Source of the DNA: Hyphomonadaceae bacterium ML37
Lineage (GTDB): Bacteria; Pseudomonadota; Alphaproteobacteria; Caulobacterales; Maricaulaceae
Direction: 5' to 3'
Assembly (NCBI GenBank): GCA_027627685.1
Contig: CP091241.1
Span: 705,149-769,148, forward strand
DNA: 64,000 nucleotides
A program made the translations under genes and the position numbers. Below, piece by piece: positions 51,540 to 61,031 of this stretch. Within the stretch, counting starts at the first letter, position 1. Every line of letters begins with the position of its first letter. Under the pieces are notes generated by a model. It searched no databases. It worked only from the letters and a program-made list of their open reading frames with translations, and was not told where the DNA came from.

Positions 51540-51802
51540 CCGCCCGAAGCCGGAGGATGACCCTGTGATCAGGATGGTCTGGCCCGCCAGCGACGGCTCG
51601 GACCCGCCCTCCTGGCCCAGCGCCTGCGCGCCCGCGCCCATGGCGCCCGCGGCGCCGATGGCGGCCGCCGATCCGCGAAGCCAGTCGCGCCTGCTCACAC
51701 CCTGTCTGGCCATGTCTGTCGCTTTCCTGATGATCCGTCGTGCCGGTGAGGATAGGCAAATTCACCGCGAACTCAAAGCGGCGCCATCCCCTCCGCCACC
51801 CG

Positions 51803-52339
51803 TCACATCAACCCATACATGCGCAGCGGCATCCAGATCGCCATGGCGATCATGATCAGGTTTTCAGTCAGCGAGATGAAGCCCAGCGGCACCCGGCTGT
51901 CGCCGCCCATGCAGGCGCATTTCAGCTCGCGCCTGTCGATATAGACGGCCTTGAACACCGAGACTGCGCCGATGGTCCCGATAAACAGCGCCACGGGCGA
52001 GGCGATCCAGATGAGGGAGCCTGCCAGCATCAGCACGCCCGCCCCGGCCTCGGCGAACGGATAGATCCGCCCATAGGGGACCCAGCGCCGCGCCAGCAGA
52101 TCGTAATTGAGAAACATGGTGGCGAAGGCGTCGACATTGGTCAGCTTCTGCAGGCCGAGCAGCACCATGGAGATGGCGATGAAGCGCTCCACGGTCAGCA
52201 CATGCAAAAGCGGCCCGCCCGTGCTCCAGCCCACCGCCAGCGCCATCAGCGCAGCCAGCGAAAACAGCGCGATCACTGGCGCATAGGTCGTGTCCAGGTC
52301 CCCATGGCGCGCGCCGAGCTGGAAGCCTTGCCTGAACAC
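51803..52339 (-). CDS. MauE/DoxX-like redox-associated membrane protein
   Basis: The 178-aa protein has four membrane helices (ERFIAISMVLLGLQKLTNVDAFATMFLNYDLLARRWVPYGRIYPFAEAGAGVLMLAG and others) and a conserved Cys pair in RELKCACMGGDSRVPLGFISLTENLIMI. MauE-like proteins help form disulfides in periplasmic enzymes. No partner is seen nearby except the Tat-exported SDR gene just upstream on the same side, so a link is possible. Confidence 0.8.
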   Translation of the reverse strand: MFRQGFQLGARHGDLDTTYAPVIALFSLAALMALAVGWSTGGPLLHVLTVERFIAISMVLLGLQKLTNVDAFATMFLNYDLLARRWVPYGRIYPFAEAGAGVLMLAGSLIWIASPVALFIGTIGAVSVFKAVYIDRRELKCACMGGDSRVPLGFISLTENLIMIAMAIWMPLRMYGLM

Positions 52340-52408
52340 GACGACTGATCGCTTCCAGTCCAGACCTGCCGAGGGGCCCGCGCAAGCGGGCCCCTTGTGC
52401 TGTCTGGC

Positions 52409-53095
52409 CTATAGCGCGCCCTGGCGCGGCCACCCGGGGAGCTTGGTTGCGCCATGTCCGCGTTCAGGTGAAATGAACGCCTGCGCTTCACGCGCCTGCT
52501 CCGGGCCGGGCTCCAGCCCGCAGAACGCGGCGATCTGCTCCACGAACCGTTCGGGACGCACAAGGGCTTTTTCGTAGCTCACCAGCGCGACCGGGCAGGG
52601 CGGGTCGGCAAGGACATCCAGCGCCCGCGTCAGGAGCGCCAGCACGTCGGTCAGCGCTGTGGTCACCGGCGTACCGGTCAGCATCGACGTGCGCATCGCC
52701 GCCGCCGCCGGGTCGCGCATCACGATGACCATTCTGGCGGTGGGCAGCATGGGCACAACGTCGCGGGCGTACAGCGCGCCGTGCGGATCTTTCCAGCCCC
52801 ACACATTGCCGCCGCGGGCCCGCCGCTCGATCACCGGGCGCATGTGAGCCAAGGCTGCGGCGTAGTCGAGCGAGGCCGGATCGGCCAGCCACTCGACCGG
52901 ACCGCGCGCCTCCTGGATATCGAGATCCTCGTTATTGGCCTCGCTCTGCCGGGCGCCCATATCCACGCCGATGATGCGCATGACGCCCGCCGTCATCGAG
53001 GTGCCCCCGCGCGGCGCGCCGAACACCAGTATCCCCCGTCCGGGACCCGCCGGTTCCGGCCCGATGATCACAAGGGGGTCAGTGCGCTCGTACAT
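52409..53095 (-). CDS. Sulfotransferase-like P-loop protein
   Basis: The 228-aa protein has GILVFGAPRGGTSMTAGVMR, the PAPS 5'-phosphosulfate loop pattern (PRGGTS), and a second block ARMVIVMRDPAAAAMRTSM with VIVMRDP, the 3'-phosphate site. It is shorter than most sulfotransferases but has both motifs. The acceptor is unknown; surface glycans are usual targets. Confidence 0.75.
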   Translation of the reverse strand: MYERTDPLVIIGPEPAGPGRGILVFGAPRGGTSMTAGVMRIIGVDMGARQSEANNEDLDIQEARGPVEWLADPASLDYAAALAHMRPVIERRARGGNVWGWKDPHGALYARDVVPMLPTARMVIVMRDPAAAAMRTSMLTGTPVTTALTDVLALLTRALDVLADPPCPVALVSYEKALVRPERFVEQIAAFCGLEPGPEQAREAQAFISPERGHGATKLPGWPRQGAL

Positions 53096-53377
53096 CTCTC
53101 AAAACTCCAGATCTGCTCGCGAGCGGCGGGATCGGCGAACGTCGCGCGTGACACGCAGTCTGCGGCCCGCCGCCTTGAAATCCGACTATACAGAGGGCGG
53201 GTCGAAATTCAGAGATTGGCCGCTGCCAAGAAGGTTGGAATCCGCAGTTGCGCCGGTCCGGTGGGCGGCGGCGCCAATCCGGCGGATTCGCCGTCCGCAC
53301 CCAACCGCTTGGGCCGCTGCGCCACATGTGCTTAATTGGCGCGTGAGGGGAAATTTCCGACCAACGGGATCGAATCG
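53096..53377. other. Promoter region of the type II secretion operon
   Basis: About 280 bp between the divergent sulfotransferase-like and gspD genes. No clear promoter boxes or terminator are seen. Confidence 0.45.
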
Positions 53378-55414
53378 ATGGTGCCTGTAACTCGGCTGGT
53401 CATCGCCGCAGCCATTGTGACCCTGGCCGGTTGCGAAAGCCCCGGCCCGCGCGATGTCGTGATTGATCCACTGGCCAGGCTTCCCCCGGCTCAAAGCCAA
53501 CAGACGCGTATCCAGACGCCGCCGGTCAGGCCTGCCGCCGAGAGCGCTTCGGCGGCCGATAGTGTACAAGAACAGGTCAGCTACGGGCGCATGCCGCGCG
53601 TCGGCGCCATTCGCCCTGACGCAGAACGTGTAGAGGGCGGCGCTTACACAATTAACTTTTCAGAGGCGCAACTTGAGGAGGTCGCCCAGATCATTCTGGG
53701 GGATTTGCTCGACGAGCCCTATCTGGTCGACCCTCGCGTCACGGGCAGGATTACGGCGTCCACGCCGCGCCCAGTGTCGCGCGACGCGCTGCTGGCGCTG
53801 TTCGAGGCCACGCTGGCGATGAACAACGCCTCTCTGGTGCGCGCTGACGGCGTTTACCGGATTTTGCCGGCGGGAGAGGCCCAGGCCTCCGGGCTTGGCC
53901 GGCTGTCTGATCCCGGTCGGCCGGGATGGGGCGTCAGCGTCGTGCCGTTGCGCTATGTGTCTGCGTCCAATATGCGCCAATTGCTGGACTCGGTGGTGAC
54001 CCGTTCGGGCGCCGTTCGGGCCGACACGGCGCGCAATCTCATCCTGATTGTGGGCAGTTCGGGGGAGCGCAGCAACGCCGCCAACGCCATTGCGGCGTTT
54101 GATGTCGACTGGATGGCAGGCATGTCCATTGCGCTCATTCCGCTGGTCAACGCCACGCCGGACACCGTGATTGCGGAAATGGACGCGATCTTCCAGTCGT
54201 CCGGCGACGGCGCCAGCGCCGGCTCGCTCCGCCTGCAGTCGGTTGACAGGCTGAACGCCGTGCTGGCCGTTGCGGCGAGCCCGCAATTGCTGGACCGGGC
54301 GCGCGAGTGGGCCGCGCGCCTCGATATGGGTGGCGCGTCGGGATCAACTCTGCGGTCTTACTTTCTCGAAAACGGGAAAGCTGTGGAGACGGCCGACCTG
54401 CTCAATCAATTGCTGGGCGCCGGGGCGCCCATAAGCAGCGGCGTCTCCCCTGATCTGGGCGAGGCGACGGCCCGGACCGCTCCGGCGCGCGCCAGCTCCG
54501 GCGCCGCGGGCGAGGGCGGTTACCGGGTGATCGCCGACCCCATCAACAACGCGCTTCTGGTGCTCGCCGATGCGCCTGGCCACGCCATGGTCGAGCGCGC
54601 CCTGATGGCCCTCGACCGGACGCCCGCCCAGGTGTTGATCGATGCGGTGATCGCGGAAGTCACGCTGAACGATACATTGAGATACGGCGTCCAGTTCTAT
54701 TTCGAGAGCGGCGGCCTTGACCGCGTGGGCGACACCAGCCGGGGCGGGTTCTCGACCGGCGACAGCTTCCAGCCGAGCCCGACCTTTCCGGGATTCAACT
54801 TCGTCATCGAAAGCGCAGGGGGCCCGCGCTTCACGCTCGACGCGTTGTCGCGCATCACCGACCTGACCGTCGTCTCGTCTCCGTCGGTGATGGTGCTGGA
54901 TAACCAGACGGCCTCGTTCCGCGTCGGCGATCAGGTGCCGGTGGTCACGCGCACATCGTCCAGCGTCATCAATCCGGACTCGCCCCTGGTCAGCACCGTG
55001 GAGTATCGAGATACCGGCGTCATCCTGGTGGTCTCACCCCGGGTAAGCTCCACCGGGCGCGTGACGCTGACCGTGACGCAGGAGGTGTCCAACGTCTCGC
55101 GCGCCGCTGCGGGCGCCGGCCTTACACCGACGATTTCCACGCGCAATGTCGACACGACCGTGTCCGTAAACTCCGGTCAGACCATCGTGCTGGCCGGTCT
55201 GATTGATGAAAATCGCGACGCGGGCCGGCGCGGCCTTCCGCTGATCAATCGCATTCCGGGCCTGCGTGACGCCTTGAGTTCAACCGAGGTCGTGACCAGC
55301 CGGACCGAGCTGGTGATCTTTCTGACGCCCCGGGTCATTTATAATGACGACGACGTCGCCTCGGCGACGGAGGACCTGCGCCGGCGGATGGAATTGCTGC
55401 GTCCGGAAGGCTGA
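53378..55414 (+). CDS. gspD: Type II secretion secretin GspD
   Basis: The 678-aa lipoprotein (lipobox TLAGC, Cys19) has N0-N3 domains (INFSEAQLEEVAQIILGDLLDEPYLVDPRVTGRITASTPRPVS; VVPLRYVSASNMRQLLDSVV; LRSYFLENGKAVETADLLNQLLG) and the secretin core (VDAVIAEVTLNDTLRYGVQFYF; VVSSPSVMVLDNQTASFRVGDQVPV; VSVNSGQTIVLAGLIDENR; TELVIFLTPRVI). It forms the outer-membrane channel. Upstream TTG at 53336 is possible but the ATG before the lipobox is preferred. Confidence 0.93.
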   Translation: MVPVTRLVIAAAIVTLAGCESPGPRDVVIDPLARLPPAQSQQTRIQTPPVRPAAESASAADSVQEQVSYGRMPRVGAIRPDAERVEGGAYTINFSEAQLEEVAQIILGDLLDEPYLVDPRVTGRITASTPRPVSRDALLALFEATLAMNNASLVRADGVYRILPAGEAQASGLGRLSDPGRPGWGVSVVPLRYVSASNMRQLLDSVVTRSGAVRADTARNLILIVGSSGERSNAANAIAAFDVDWMAGMSIALIPLVNATPDTVIAEMDAIFQSSGDGASAGSLRLQSVDRLNAVLAVAASPQLLDRAREWAARLDMGGASGSTLRSYFLENGKAVETADLLNQLLGAGAPISSGVSPDLGEATARTAPARASSGAAGEGGYRVIADPINNALLVLADAPGHAMVERALMALDRTPAQVLIDAVIAEVTLNDTLRYGVQFYFESGGLDRVGDTSRGGFSTGDSFQPSPTFPGFNFVIESAGGPRFTLDALSRITDLTVVSSPSVMVLDNQTASFRVGDQVPVVTRTSSSVINPDSPLVSTVEYRDTGVILVVSPRVSSTGRVTLTVTQEVSNVSRAAAGAGLTPTISTRNVDTTVSVNSGQTIVLAGLIDENRDAGRRGLPLINRIPGLRDALSSTEVVTSRTELVIFLTPRVIYNDDDVASATEDLRRRMELLRPEG

Positions 55415-55423
55415 TTGGGTAAT

Positions 55424-56209
55424 ATGGATATCCTGCCGGTAGAGATTTTTCTTCTTGCGGCGAGTCCCTTCGTTGGCAGTTTCATCACGATGGCCGCGCG
55501 CGCCTGGCCGGACTGGAGCCGTGTGATGGCCGCCCGCTCCGCCTGCGACGGGTGTGGCCGCATCCTGACCGCCGGTGAACTGATCCCGGTCATCGGCTAT
55601 GTCGCCCAGCGTGGCCGTTGCCGGTGCGGAACGCACGCAATCTGGCCGCTGCACCCTGTCGGGGAGCTGCTGGCGATCGGTATTGCGGCGGCTTGCGTGA
55701 CCGTCGCCAGCGGTGCGGGCGCTTGGCTGGCCGCCCTGTTCGGATGGGCGCTGCTGTTTGCGGCGCTCGCCGACATTCGCACACTGGAGCTGCCTGACGT
55801 GGTGACCCTTGGTTTGATACCGGCCGGCCTTGGCGCGGCGCTGCTGCGCGGCGGACCTGACGCGGCGGTGCAGGGGGCGGCCGCCGCTGTCCTGGGATTT
55901 GCCGCGCTTGGGGCCGTGGCTTGGCTGTACCGGCGGACCCGCGGGCGCGAAGGGCTGGGGATGGGCGACGCCAAACTGCTGGCGGCGGCAGGGGCGTGGA
56001 CCGCGCCATTGGCCTTGCCGTGGATCATCGCCGGCGCCGCGGCGGCGACTTTGCTGGGTCTTGGGATCGCCAGGCTGGCCGGGACCCGCATCCCGGCGGA
56101 TATGGCCGTTCCGTTCGGGCCGGGTCTCGCACTTGCTGCGTTCGCAGCGCATCTTGTCGTCTCGGTTCAGGCCGGCGTATGGCCGGGCCTGATTGTGTGG
56201 CCGTCATGA
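55424..56209 (+). CDS. gspO: Prepilin peptidase (GspO/PilD type)
   Basis: The 261-aa membrane protein has zinc-knuckle Cys pairs (ACDGCGRI and GRCRCG) in its N-terminal methylase-like loop and the aspartates of the type-4 prepilin peptidases: ADIRTLELPD and GMGDAKLLAA (GxGD). It cleaves and methylates the pseudopilins GspG-J encoded downstream. The next gene overlaps its stop by ATGA. Confidence 0.92.
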   Translation: MDILPVEIFLLAASPFVGSFITMAARAWPDWSRVMAARSACDGCGRILTAGELIPVIGYVAQRGRCRCGTHAIWPLHPVGELLAIGIAAACVTVASGAGAWLAALFGWALLFAALADIRTLELPDVVTLGLIPAGLGAALLRGGPDAAVQGAAAAVLGFAALGAVAWLYRRTRGREGLGMGDAKLLAAAGAWTAPLALPWIIAGAAAATLLGLGIARLAGTRIPADMAVPFGPGLALAAFAAHLVVSVQAGVWPGLIVWPS

Positions 56210-58239
56210 TGGCGCTGCCTGGCGCGTCTCTGAAGCCGAGACGCACCGCGTTCCGGCGGTCCAGGAAGGAACATCTCTGGACGGAGCCCTGGGTCGTGTG
56301 GCGCGGTGACGGCTATCGCGATCTTGTCTGCCCGGCCTGCCGGACCCGCTCGGTCATGGACAAGGTGATCGACGCCAGCCCGCCGTTCGAGCCTCGCAAG
56401 CGTTATGCGCTGTATCGCTGCGATGCCTGCGGCAGCCTGCATTACCCCGATGCGCAACCCATCGCGTACGAGTCCCGGCGCGACGCCGATCTGTCGCGCA
56501 AATTCTATCTGGAAATCGGGGCCGGCCTCGACGCCATGCTCGCGCCGTTGGCCTGGGTGAGCCACGAGGATGCCACGGCGTATCTCGAAGTGGGCGGCGG
56601 GTACGGGTTTTCCGTCGATTTTGCGGCGCGGGCCCTGGGCTGGCGGGCCAGAGGGATGGACCCGTCCAGTATCGCCGCTGTCGGTGCGGCCGATCTCGGC
56701 TACGATCTGACGCGTGGCTATCTGTCGGCAAGCGAGCCGGCGCCGGGCGCCCCGTTTGATTGCGTGCTGAGTTCCGAAGTGATCGAGCATGTTCGCGACC
56801 CGGACCCGTTTCTGGCCGCCATGGTTTCTGCGGCGAGCGAGGACGGGGTGCTGATGCTCACAACCCCTGACGCCGCCGCAGTGTCTTCCGACCTGCCGGA
56901 CATCGCCCTGCTCCAGATTGTCGTGGCCGGCCATCACATCGTCATCTTTACCGCTGAAGGGTTGAAGGCGGCGCTCGTGCGGGCCGGGCTGACGCATATT
57001 CACGTCACGAGCCGGGACCAGACTTTGCTCGCGGTCGCCGCGCGCCGGCCGGTGGAGGTGGATTTCGACGCCCGCCCGCCGCGCGCCCTGTTCCGCCAGT
57101 ATCTGCGCACGCGCCGCGATGATCTGGCGGACGATCCCGCGCTCTATGCCGGCTTCGCGGTGCGCCTGCTCAAGGAATGCATTCATGCTGGTGATTTCGA
57201 GGACGCCGCCGAGGCGCAGGAGGCCCTGACCCTGCGCTGGCGGCGTGAATATGCGATCGATCTCAACAATCCGTCCCAGCTGCATCCGGTCTTCGAGACC
57301 GGATGGCGCAAGACGCGCCGTGCGGTGCGCCGCTACGCCAGCGAATACCCGCTCAATCTGGCCATCGCGCTGTTCTACACAGCGCGTCTGCGCGAGCATC
57401 AGGGGCGCGCCGGCGACGCTGAAATCTGCTATCGCGCCTGCGTACGCGTCGGGCGGTCGGCGGGTCTGGTGTTCAAGGAGCTGGCTGCGCCCTGCCGGGA
57501 GACCGAGGATTGCGTGCGCCGCGCGATCTTGCATGCGGCGATCCTCGCGGCGCCGCGCCGGCCCGACCAGGCCTGCGCCGACCTCCTGGGACTGGTCCCC
57601 GAAGCCGCACACCTGCCCGAGGATCTATGGCGCGAGGCGGTGCTGAGGGTGTTCTCCGGCAGCGTGCTGACGGGCTCCTACAGCGCTGCAGCGCCGCTGG
57701 AGATTTACGTTCACGCCCTGTTGGACGCCACGATCCGGACTGCGCATCCGCTCAGCGTCACCGATGGGCTGGCGATCGGGGCGATGGGCATGCTCTCGCT
57801 TCAAAACGGCGCACCGGAGGAGGCCGAAAGACGCTTCGCCGCCGCGCGCGATGCGATGACCGATCCCGATCAGCAGGCGGCGTTCGAGGCGTTCAGGGCC
57901 GCCGCCGCGCAACAGGCTCAAACGTCCCGCATTGACGAAGATGGCGCCGCGCTGATTGCGGCCATGCAGTCGGACGATATGGTTGCGGGCGCCGGCCCGG
58001 CGCGGCGGCTGGGCCTTGCGGGCCATCATCATCCGGCGATCTCCCAGCCCAGCGCTTTCGCCATGGGGCTGTGGATGCTGAATGCGCTGGGCCAGGCGGA
58101 CGCAGCGGCCGCTTGGTTTGCGCGCGCGGCAGAGCTAGCTTGCGACGATGCCGAAGCGGGTGTCGCGCGCGAACATGAAAAACTGGCGCTGAAACAGGCC
58201 GGGCAAACCTTTTTCCAGGGTGAAGATGCACCAGATTAG
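56206..58239 (+). CDS. SAM methyltransferase with long helical-repeat C-terminus
   Basis: The 677-aa protein starts with a zinc-ribbon-like CPACRTRS...YRCDACGSLHYPD, then a class I methyltransferase (YLEVGGGYGFSVDFAARALG as motif I; CVLSSEVIEHVRDPDPFLAAMV; GVLMLTTPDAAAVS). About 320 residues of helical, TPR-like repeats follow (RLREHQGRAGDAEICYRACVRVG). This build is found in enzymes modifying surface polysaccharides or sugars. Its presence inside the gsp operon, joined by ATGA to gspO, is unusual. Confidence 0.78.
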   Translation: MMALPGASLKPRRTAFRRSRKEHLWTEPWVVWRGDGYRDLVCPACRTRSVMDKVIDASPPFEPRKRYALYRCDACGSLHYPDAQPIAYESRRDADLSRKFYLEIGAGLDAMLAPLAWVSHEDATAYLEVGGGYGFSVDFAARALGWRARGMDPSSIAAVGAADLGYDLTRGYLSASEPAPGAPFDCVLSSEVIEHVRDPDPFLAAMVSAASEDGVLMLTTPDAAAVSSDLPDIALLQIVVAGHHIVIFTAEGLKAALVRAGLTHIHVTSRDQTLLAVAARRPVEVDFDARPPRALFRQYLRTRRDDLADDPALYAGFAVRLLKECIHAGDFEDAAEAQEALTLRWRREYAIDLNNPSQLHPVFETGWRKTRRAVRRYASEYPLNLAIALFYTARLREHQGRAGDAEICYRACVRVGRSAGLVFKELAAPCRETEDCVRRAILHAAILAAPRRPDQACADLLGLVPEAAHLPEDLWREAVLRVFSGSVLTGSYSAAAPLEIYVHALLDATIRTAHPLSVTDGLAIGAMGMLSLQNGAPEEAERRFAAARDAMTDPDQQAAFEAFRAAAAQQAQTSRIDEDGAALIAAMQSDDMVAGAGPARRLGLAGHHHPAISQPSAFAMGLWMLNALGQADAAAAWFARAAELACDDAEAGVAREHEKLALKQAGQTFFQGEDAPD

Positions 58240-58331
58240 TGGCTGTGAGCGGGTTGTTTTGACTTGATGCGTTCTTTCACAAGTGGGCCGCATTTCATTG
58301 ATGATCTGACGCTGACCGGGGACCGTTCAGA

Positions 58332-59381
58332 ATGATGACGAAATTGGTACGCAAACTGGCCTGGCCGTACCGGCTGCTGTTTGCTCAGCGCCGGCGGGAG
58401 GACTATGTCGCTCAGGCATTCTCCTGGTGGCTTGCGGCGCTGCGCAGCGGCCGTCCCACCATACGGTCCTTGCTGCCCGGTGCGCACCCCCTTGAGGGTG
58501 CAGCCGATCTTGCCATTCTGGTGACATTCGACAAGACAGGGCGGGTGCACGATTACCTCATCCATCAGATGGATGCGCTCACCCGGGCAGGGCGCACGGT
58601 GATCCTCGTCTCCAACAGCCCGGTCTTCCCGGTACGTGAGCAGGAGAAGGCGGCCAGGCATTGCGCACTGGTCGCGTGGCGTCACAACCATGGCTACGAT
58701 TTCGGCGCCTGGCGCGACGGACTGATGCTCGCCCCCGACTATGATCGTCTCGACAGCGTGATCTTCGCCAATGACAGCGTGTATGGCCCGTTCCAGCCGC
58801 TCAAGCCCATGCTGGACCGGATGAAGCCGGACGAGGCGGATGTATGGGGGCTAACGGATAGTTGGGATACGCGCTGGCACCTGCAGAGCTATTTCATCCT
58901 GTATCACCGGCGCGCCCTGCAGCATCCCGATGTCCGCACCATGTGGCGCCAGTGGAAGCACGTGAACTCGAAGTCCTGGGTGATCCGAAACCGGGAGATC
59001 GGTTTGACGGCGGTGCTCCACAAGGCAGGCTTAAATTGCGCCGCGCTTTTCCCTTACCGGGATCTCGTGCAGGGCTTTGCCAGCGAGGCCGCTGAAGTGC
59101 TGGCTATGAAAAAAAGCCGCCTGACGCAAACCGAGCGCAATCTGATCGATTCCATGCTCAATCTGGCCAATGTCAGCGCGCCGATGAACCCGACCCACTA
59201 TTTCTGGGACCGGCTGATCCTGGACGGATTTCCCTTTCTCAAAAGAGAGGTGCTGGCGTCCAACCCGATCGGCATGCCCCGCCTGTTTGAATGGGAGCGT
59301 TTCGTGCGCTCGGTGAGCGACTACGACACCGGGCTGGTTGATCGCCACCTGCGCGCCATTCTGAAGCATCGGGTGGTGTGA
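58332..59381 (+). CDS. RgpF-like rhamnan synthesis protein
   Basis: The 349-aa protein has the RgpF pattern: ADLAILVTFDKTGRVHDYLIHQMDALTRAGRTVILVSNSP, RHNHGYDFGAWRDGL, SVIFANDSVYGPFQPLKPMLDRM, ADVWGLTDSWDTRWHLQSYFI and MNPTHYFWDRLILDGFPFLKREVL. Family members assemble rhamnose-containing cell-surface glycans. No membrane segment. It is 4 bp before gspE and so belongs to the secretion operon, alongside the methyltransferase. Confidence 0.85.
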   Translation: MMTKLVRKLAWPYRLLFAQRRREDYVAQAFSWWLAALRSGRPTIRSLLPGAHPLEGAADLAILVTFDKTGRVHDYLIHQMDALTRAGRTVILVSNSPVFPVREQEKAARHCALVAWRHNHGYDFGAWRDGLMLAPDYDRLDSVIFANDSVYGPFQPLKPMLDRMKPDEADVWGLTDSWDTRWHLQSYFILYHRRALQHPDVRTMWRQWKHVNSKSWVIRNREIGLTAVLHKAGLNCAALFPYRDLVQGFASEAAEVLAMKKSRLTQTERNLIDSMLNLANVSAPMNPTHYFWDRLILDGFPFLKREVLASNPIGMPRLFEWERFVRSVSDYDTGLVDRHLRAILKHRVV

Positions 59382-59385
59382 TCTG

Positions 59386-61026
59386 ATGGCGGGCGCCCCC
59401 GATTCCCGCGATTGGCTGGAGCGCGTGCTCGGCTTGTCGGTCGCGGATCAGGCGCGCGCGCGGCGTCTGGCGGCTGAATCCGGGGAACGCCTGTCCCGCG
59501 CGCTGCGGCGTCTGGGCGCGGCGTCCGATGCTGCGATCGCGGACGCGCTGGCGGCCCATTGCGGGCTTGAACGCGTGCACGCTGAGGCCTTTCCGCCCTC
59601 ACCGCCGCCCGCAGGCGGCGCCGCGCCGCGCTTTCTGGCCGAGGTGCTGGCGGCGCCGATCCTGGAGGACGAGACGACGATCACCCTGGCCGTCGCAGAC
59701 CCGACCGATCCGGCCGGCGCCGACGGGGTCCGGTTGGCGTCGGGCAAGCAGGTCCTGCTCAAAGTCGCCAGCGTCGCCGATATTGAAGCGGCTCATGCCC
59801 GCTGGCGCGGCGCCGATCCGGGCGGCGGGCTGCAATCGGCCATTGCGGCCGCAGCCGGCGAGAGCGAGGCGGATACCGACCAGCTCAAGGATATCGCCAG
59901 CCAGGCGCCCGTGGTGCGTCTGGTGTCGGACATTGTTGCCGAGGCCCAGGAACGGCGCGCTTCCGACATCCATATCGAACCGTTCCGGGACCGGTTGCGC
60001 CTGCGCTTCAGAATTGACGGCGTCCTGCATGACCGGCCTGCGCCGCCTCCCGGTCTGGCGCGACTGGTCGCCAGCCGGATCAAGATTCTGGCCGGGTTGG
60101 ACATCGCCGAACGCCGCCGTCCTCAGGATGGCCGCGCGCGCCTGACCCTGGGCGGGCGGGCGATCGACCTGCGCGTCGCCACGGCTCCGACCGCCCATGG
60201 CGAAAGTGTCGTTATCCGCCTTTTGGAAGACCGCGACAGTGAAGTGAAGCTGGATGATCTCGGCCTCACGCCAGGACACCGGCCGGTGTTCGAGCGGCAG
60301 CTTGATGCGCCCTATGGCCTGATCCTTGTGTCCGGACCGACCGGATCGGGCAAGACCACAACGCTGGCTGCGGCGCTGGACCGGCTGAATGTTCCCGGCC
60401 GCAAACTGGTTTCGATTGAAGACCCGGTCGAGTACCAGATCGACGGGGTCAACCAGATCGCCGTCAATCCCGTGATCGGGCTGACCTTCGCCACGGCGCT
60501 GCGCTCGGTGCTGCGCCATGACCCGGATGTCATTGTGGTGGGGGAGCTGCGCGACCGCGAGACGGCAGAGATCGCTGTCAACGCCGCGCTCACAGGACAT
60601 CTCGTGCTCGCCACGATCCACGCGAACACAGCGGCTGGCGCGGGGCCGCGTCTTATCGATATGGGCGTGGATCCGTCGCTTCTGCGCTCGACCTTGCGCC
60701 TGCTGATCGCCCAGCGTCTGGTCCGCGTGCTGTGCACGTCGTGCAAAGTCGAGGTGGAGCCGCCCAAGGGATTGAGGCGCGCTTTCGACGCTGCGGGCTG
60801 TCCGTCCTGCTCGCAGACCGGCTATCGCGGACGGGTCGGCGTATTTGAATTCATAGAGACGGGCGCCGACGTCCGCGAGCTTTTGCGTGATGGCGTTTCG
60901 GCGGGCGAGATTGAGCGTGCGGCCAGGGCGGCCGGCGCAAGCTCGATACTGGATGATGCGCGGGCCAAGATCGAGGCTGGAATCACCAGTCCAGCCGAAG
61001 TTTTCCGCGTTCTGGGCGAGGTTTGA
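59386..61026 (+). CDS. gspE: Type II secretion ATPase GspE
   Basis: The 546-aa protein has an N1E-like domain, Walker A GPTGSGKTTT, Asp box VSIEDPVEYQ, Walker B region DPDVIVVGELRDRETAEIAV, His box GHLVLATIHANTA, and a tetracysteine zinc site (CTSCK and CPSCSQTGY). It powers pseudopilus assembly at the inner membrane. Its start is 4 bp after the RgpF-like gene. Confidence 0.93.
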   Translation: MAGAPDSRDWLERVLGLSVADQARARRLAAESGERLSRALRRLGAASDAAIADALAAHCGLERVHAEAFPPSPPPAGGAAPRFLAEVLAAPILEDETTITLAVADPTDPAGADGVRLASGKQVLLKVASVADIEAAHARWRGADPGGGLQSAIAAAAGESEADTDQLKDIASQAPVVRLVSDIVAEAQERRASDIHIEPFRDRLRLRFRIDGVLHDRPAPPPGLARLVASRIKILAGLDIAERRRPQDGRARLTLGGRAIDLRVATAPTAHGESVVIRLLEDRDSEVKLDDLGLTPGHRPVFERQLDAPYGLILVSGPTGSGKTTTLAAALDRLNVPGRKLVSIEDPVEYQIDGVNQIAVNPVIGLTFATALRSVLRHDPDVIVVGELRDRETAEIAVNAALTGHLVLATIHANTAAGAGPRLIDMGVDPSLLRSTLRLLIAQRLVRVLCTSCKVEVEPPKGLRRAFDAAGCPSCSQTGYRGRVGVFEFIETGADVRELLRDGVSAGEIERAARAAGASSILDDARAKIEAGITSPAEVFRVLGEV

Positions 61027-61031
61027 TCGCG

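Larger units (their letters stand above)
49865..51713 (-). pseudogene. Short-chain dehydrogenase gene split by IS5-type element
   Basis: The first part (51713-51539) encodes a Tat-type signal (SRRDWLRGSAAAIGAAGAMGAGAQA) and the start of an SDR fold (GQTILITGSSSGFGRL). The second (50700-49865) continues AEHYARLGARVFATMRH, with INNAGIAV (NNAG), SSQLGRAIAPGLGHYSPTKFALE (catalytic Ser, Tyr-x3-Lys) and IQPGGYPT. Removing the IS and one TA restores a single frame through GFGRLGAEHYARLG. The IS therefore inactivated an otherwise intact gene, and recently. Confidence 0.9.
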
